NCBI GenBank assembly: GCA_903927495.1
Contig: CAIYNH010000550.1
Coordinates: forward strand, 1-5,378
Direction of reading: 5' to 3'
DNA: 5,378 nucleotides
Source: an uncultured beta proteobacterium
GTDB taxonomy: Bacteria > Pseudomonadota > Gammaproteobacteria > Burkholderiales > Burkholderiaceae_C
Made by a program: the position numbers and the translations under genes. The notes beneath the pieces are model-generated. The model was given only the letters and a program-made list of their open reading frames with translations, was not told the DNA's origin and ran no database searches. This document shows positions 5,296 to 5,378 of this stretch, piece by piece (position 1 is the stretch's first letter; each line of letters starts with the position of its first letter).

Positions 5296-5378
5296 ATGGC
5301 CACCACAACCACCCTAAAAACCGCTTTCAGTTTTGCAGCATTGGCCGCTGTACTTGGCTTGGCTTGGTACTTTTTTGA
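5296..5378 (+). CDS. N-terminal fragment of a possible membrane or exported protein (partial)
   Basis: A rightward frame opens with ATG at 5296 and stays open for 27 codons to the window edge. It starts MATTTTLKTA and continues with a hydrophobic run of about 16 residues (FSFAALAAVLGLAWYFF). This looks like a signal peptide or single membrane anchor: a short N-terminal region with one Lys, then Ala/Leu-rich sequence. No cleavage site can be judged before the cut. There is no clear Shine-Dalgarno sequence, and the upstream TTGACG at 5168-5173 lacks a partner -10. The gene would be divergent from the operon. No family can be assigned. Another rightward frame reaches a TGA at the very last bases, but it lacks a plausible start. 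Confidence 0.4.
   Translation, partial: MATTTTLKTAFSFAALAAVLGLAWYFF

Overview
The window looks like chromosomal DNA from a betaproteobacterium, most likely Burkholderiales and probably the Comamonadaceae (Rhodoferax/Polaromonas-like). This rests on protein style, moderately GC-rich codons with AT-rich intergenic gaps, and a 48-base intergenic segment that resembles, from memory, a dispersed repeat of that family. The assignment is inference; no marker gene is present.

Layout. Six genes run leftward as one compact block, in transcription order: a ketopantoate reductase-like dehydrogenase (4734-3796, TTG start with a strong ribosome binding site), a small VOC metalloprotein (3791-3396), a MaoC-type hydratase (3369-2896), a CaiB/BaiF (class III) CoA-transferase (2841-1621), an AroE-like shikimate dehydrogenase (1610-789) and a TetR regulator with a RutR-like C-terminal half (721-47). 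Gaps are 4, 26, 54, 10 and 67 bases, as expected for an operon. To the right lies about 560 bases of non-coding DNA (4735-5295). It holds the probable operon promoter and a striking imperfect inverted repeat about 175 bases long. At the right edge a rightward gene seems to begin at 5296 with a membrane or signal segment and runs out of the window.

How the genes may work together. The set reads as a catabolic operon for a hydroxylated carboxylic acid: two NADP(H)-type oxidoreductases acting on hydroxy/oxo acids, a CoA-transferase that would activate the acid, a hydratase for an enoyl-CoA, and a VOC protein whose metal ligands (H-Q-H-E) match those of methylmalonyl-CoA epimerase. The regulator would sense the substrate or a CoA intermediate. 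The AroE-like and PanE-like enzymes keep their catalytic lysines but have changed residues where the housekeeping enzymes bind shikimate and ketopantoate, so both are probably paralogues with another substrate. I do not recognise the combination as a characterised pathway. The substrate, possibly an alicyclic or branched hydroxy acid, cannot be read from the sequence.
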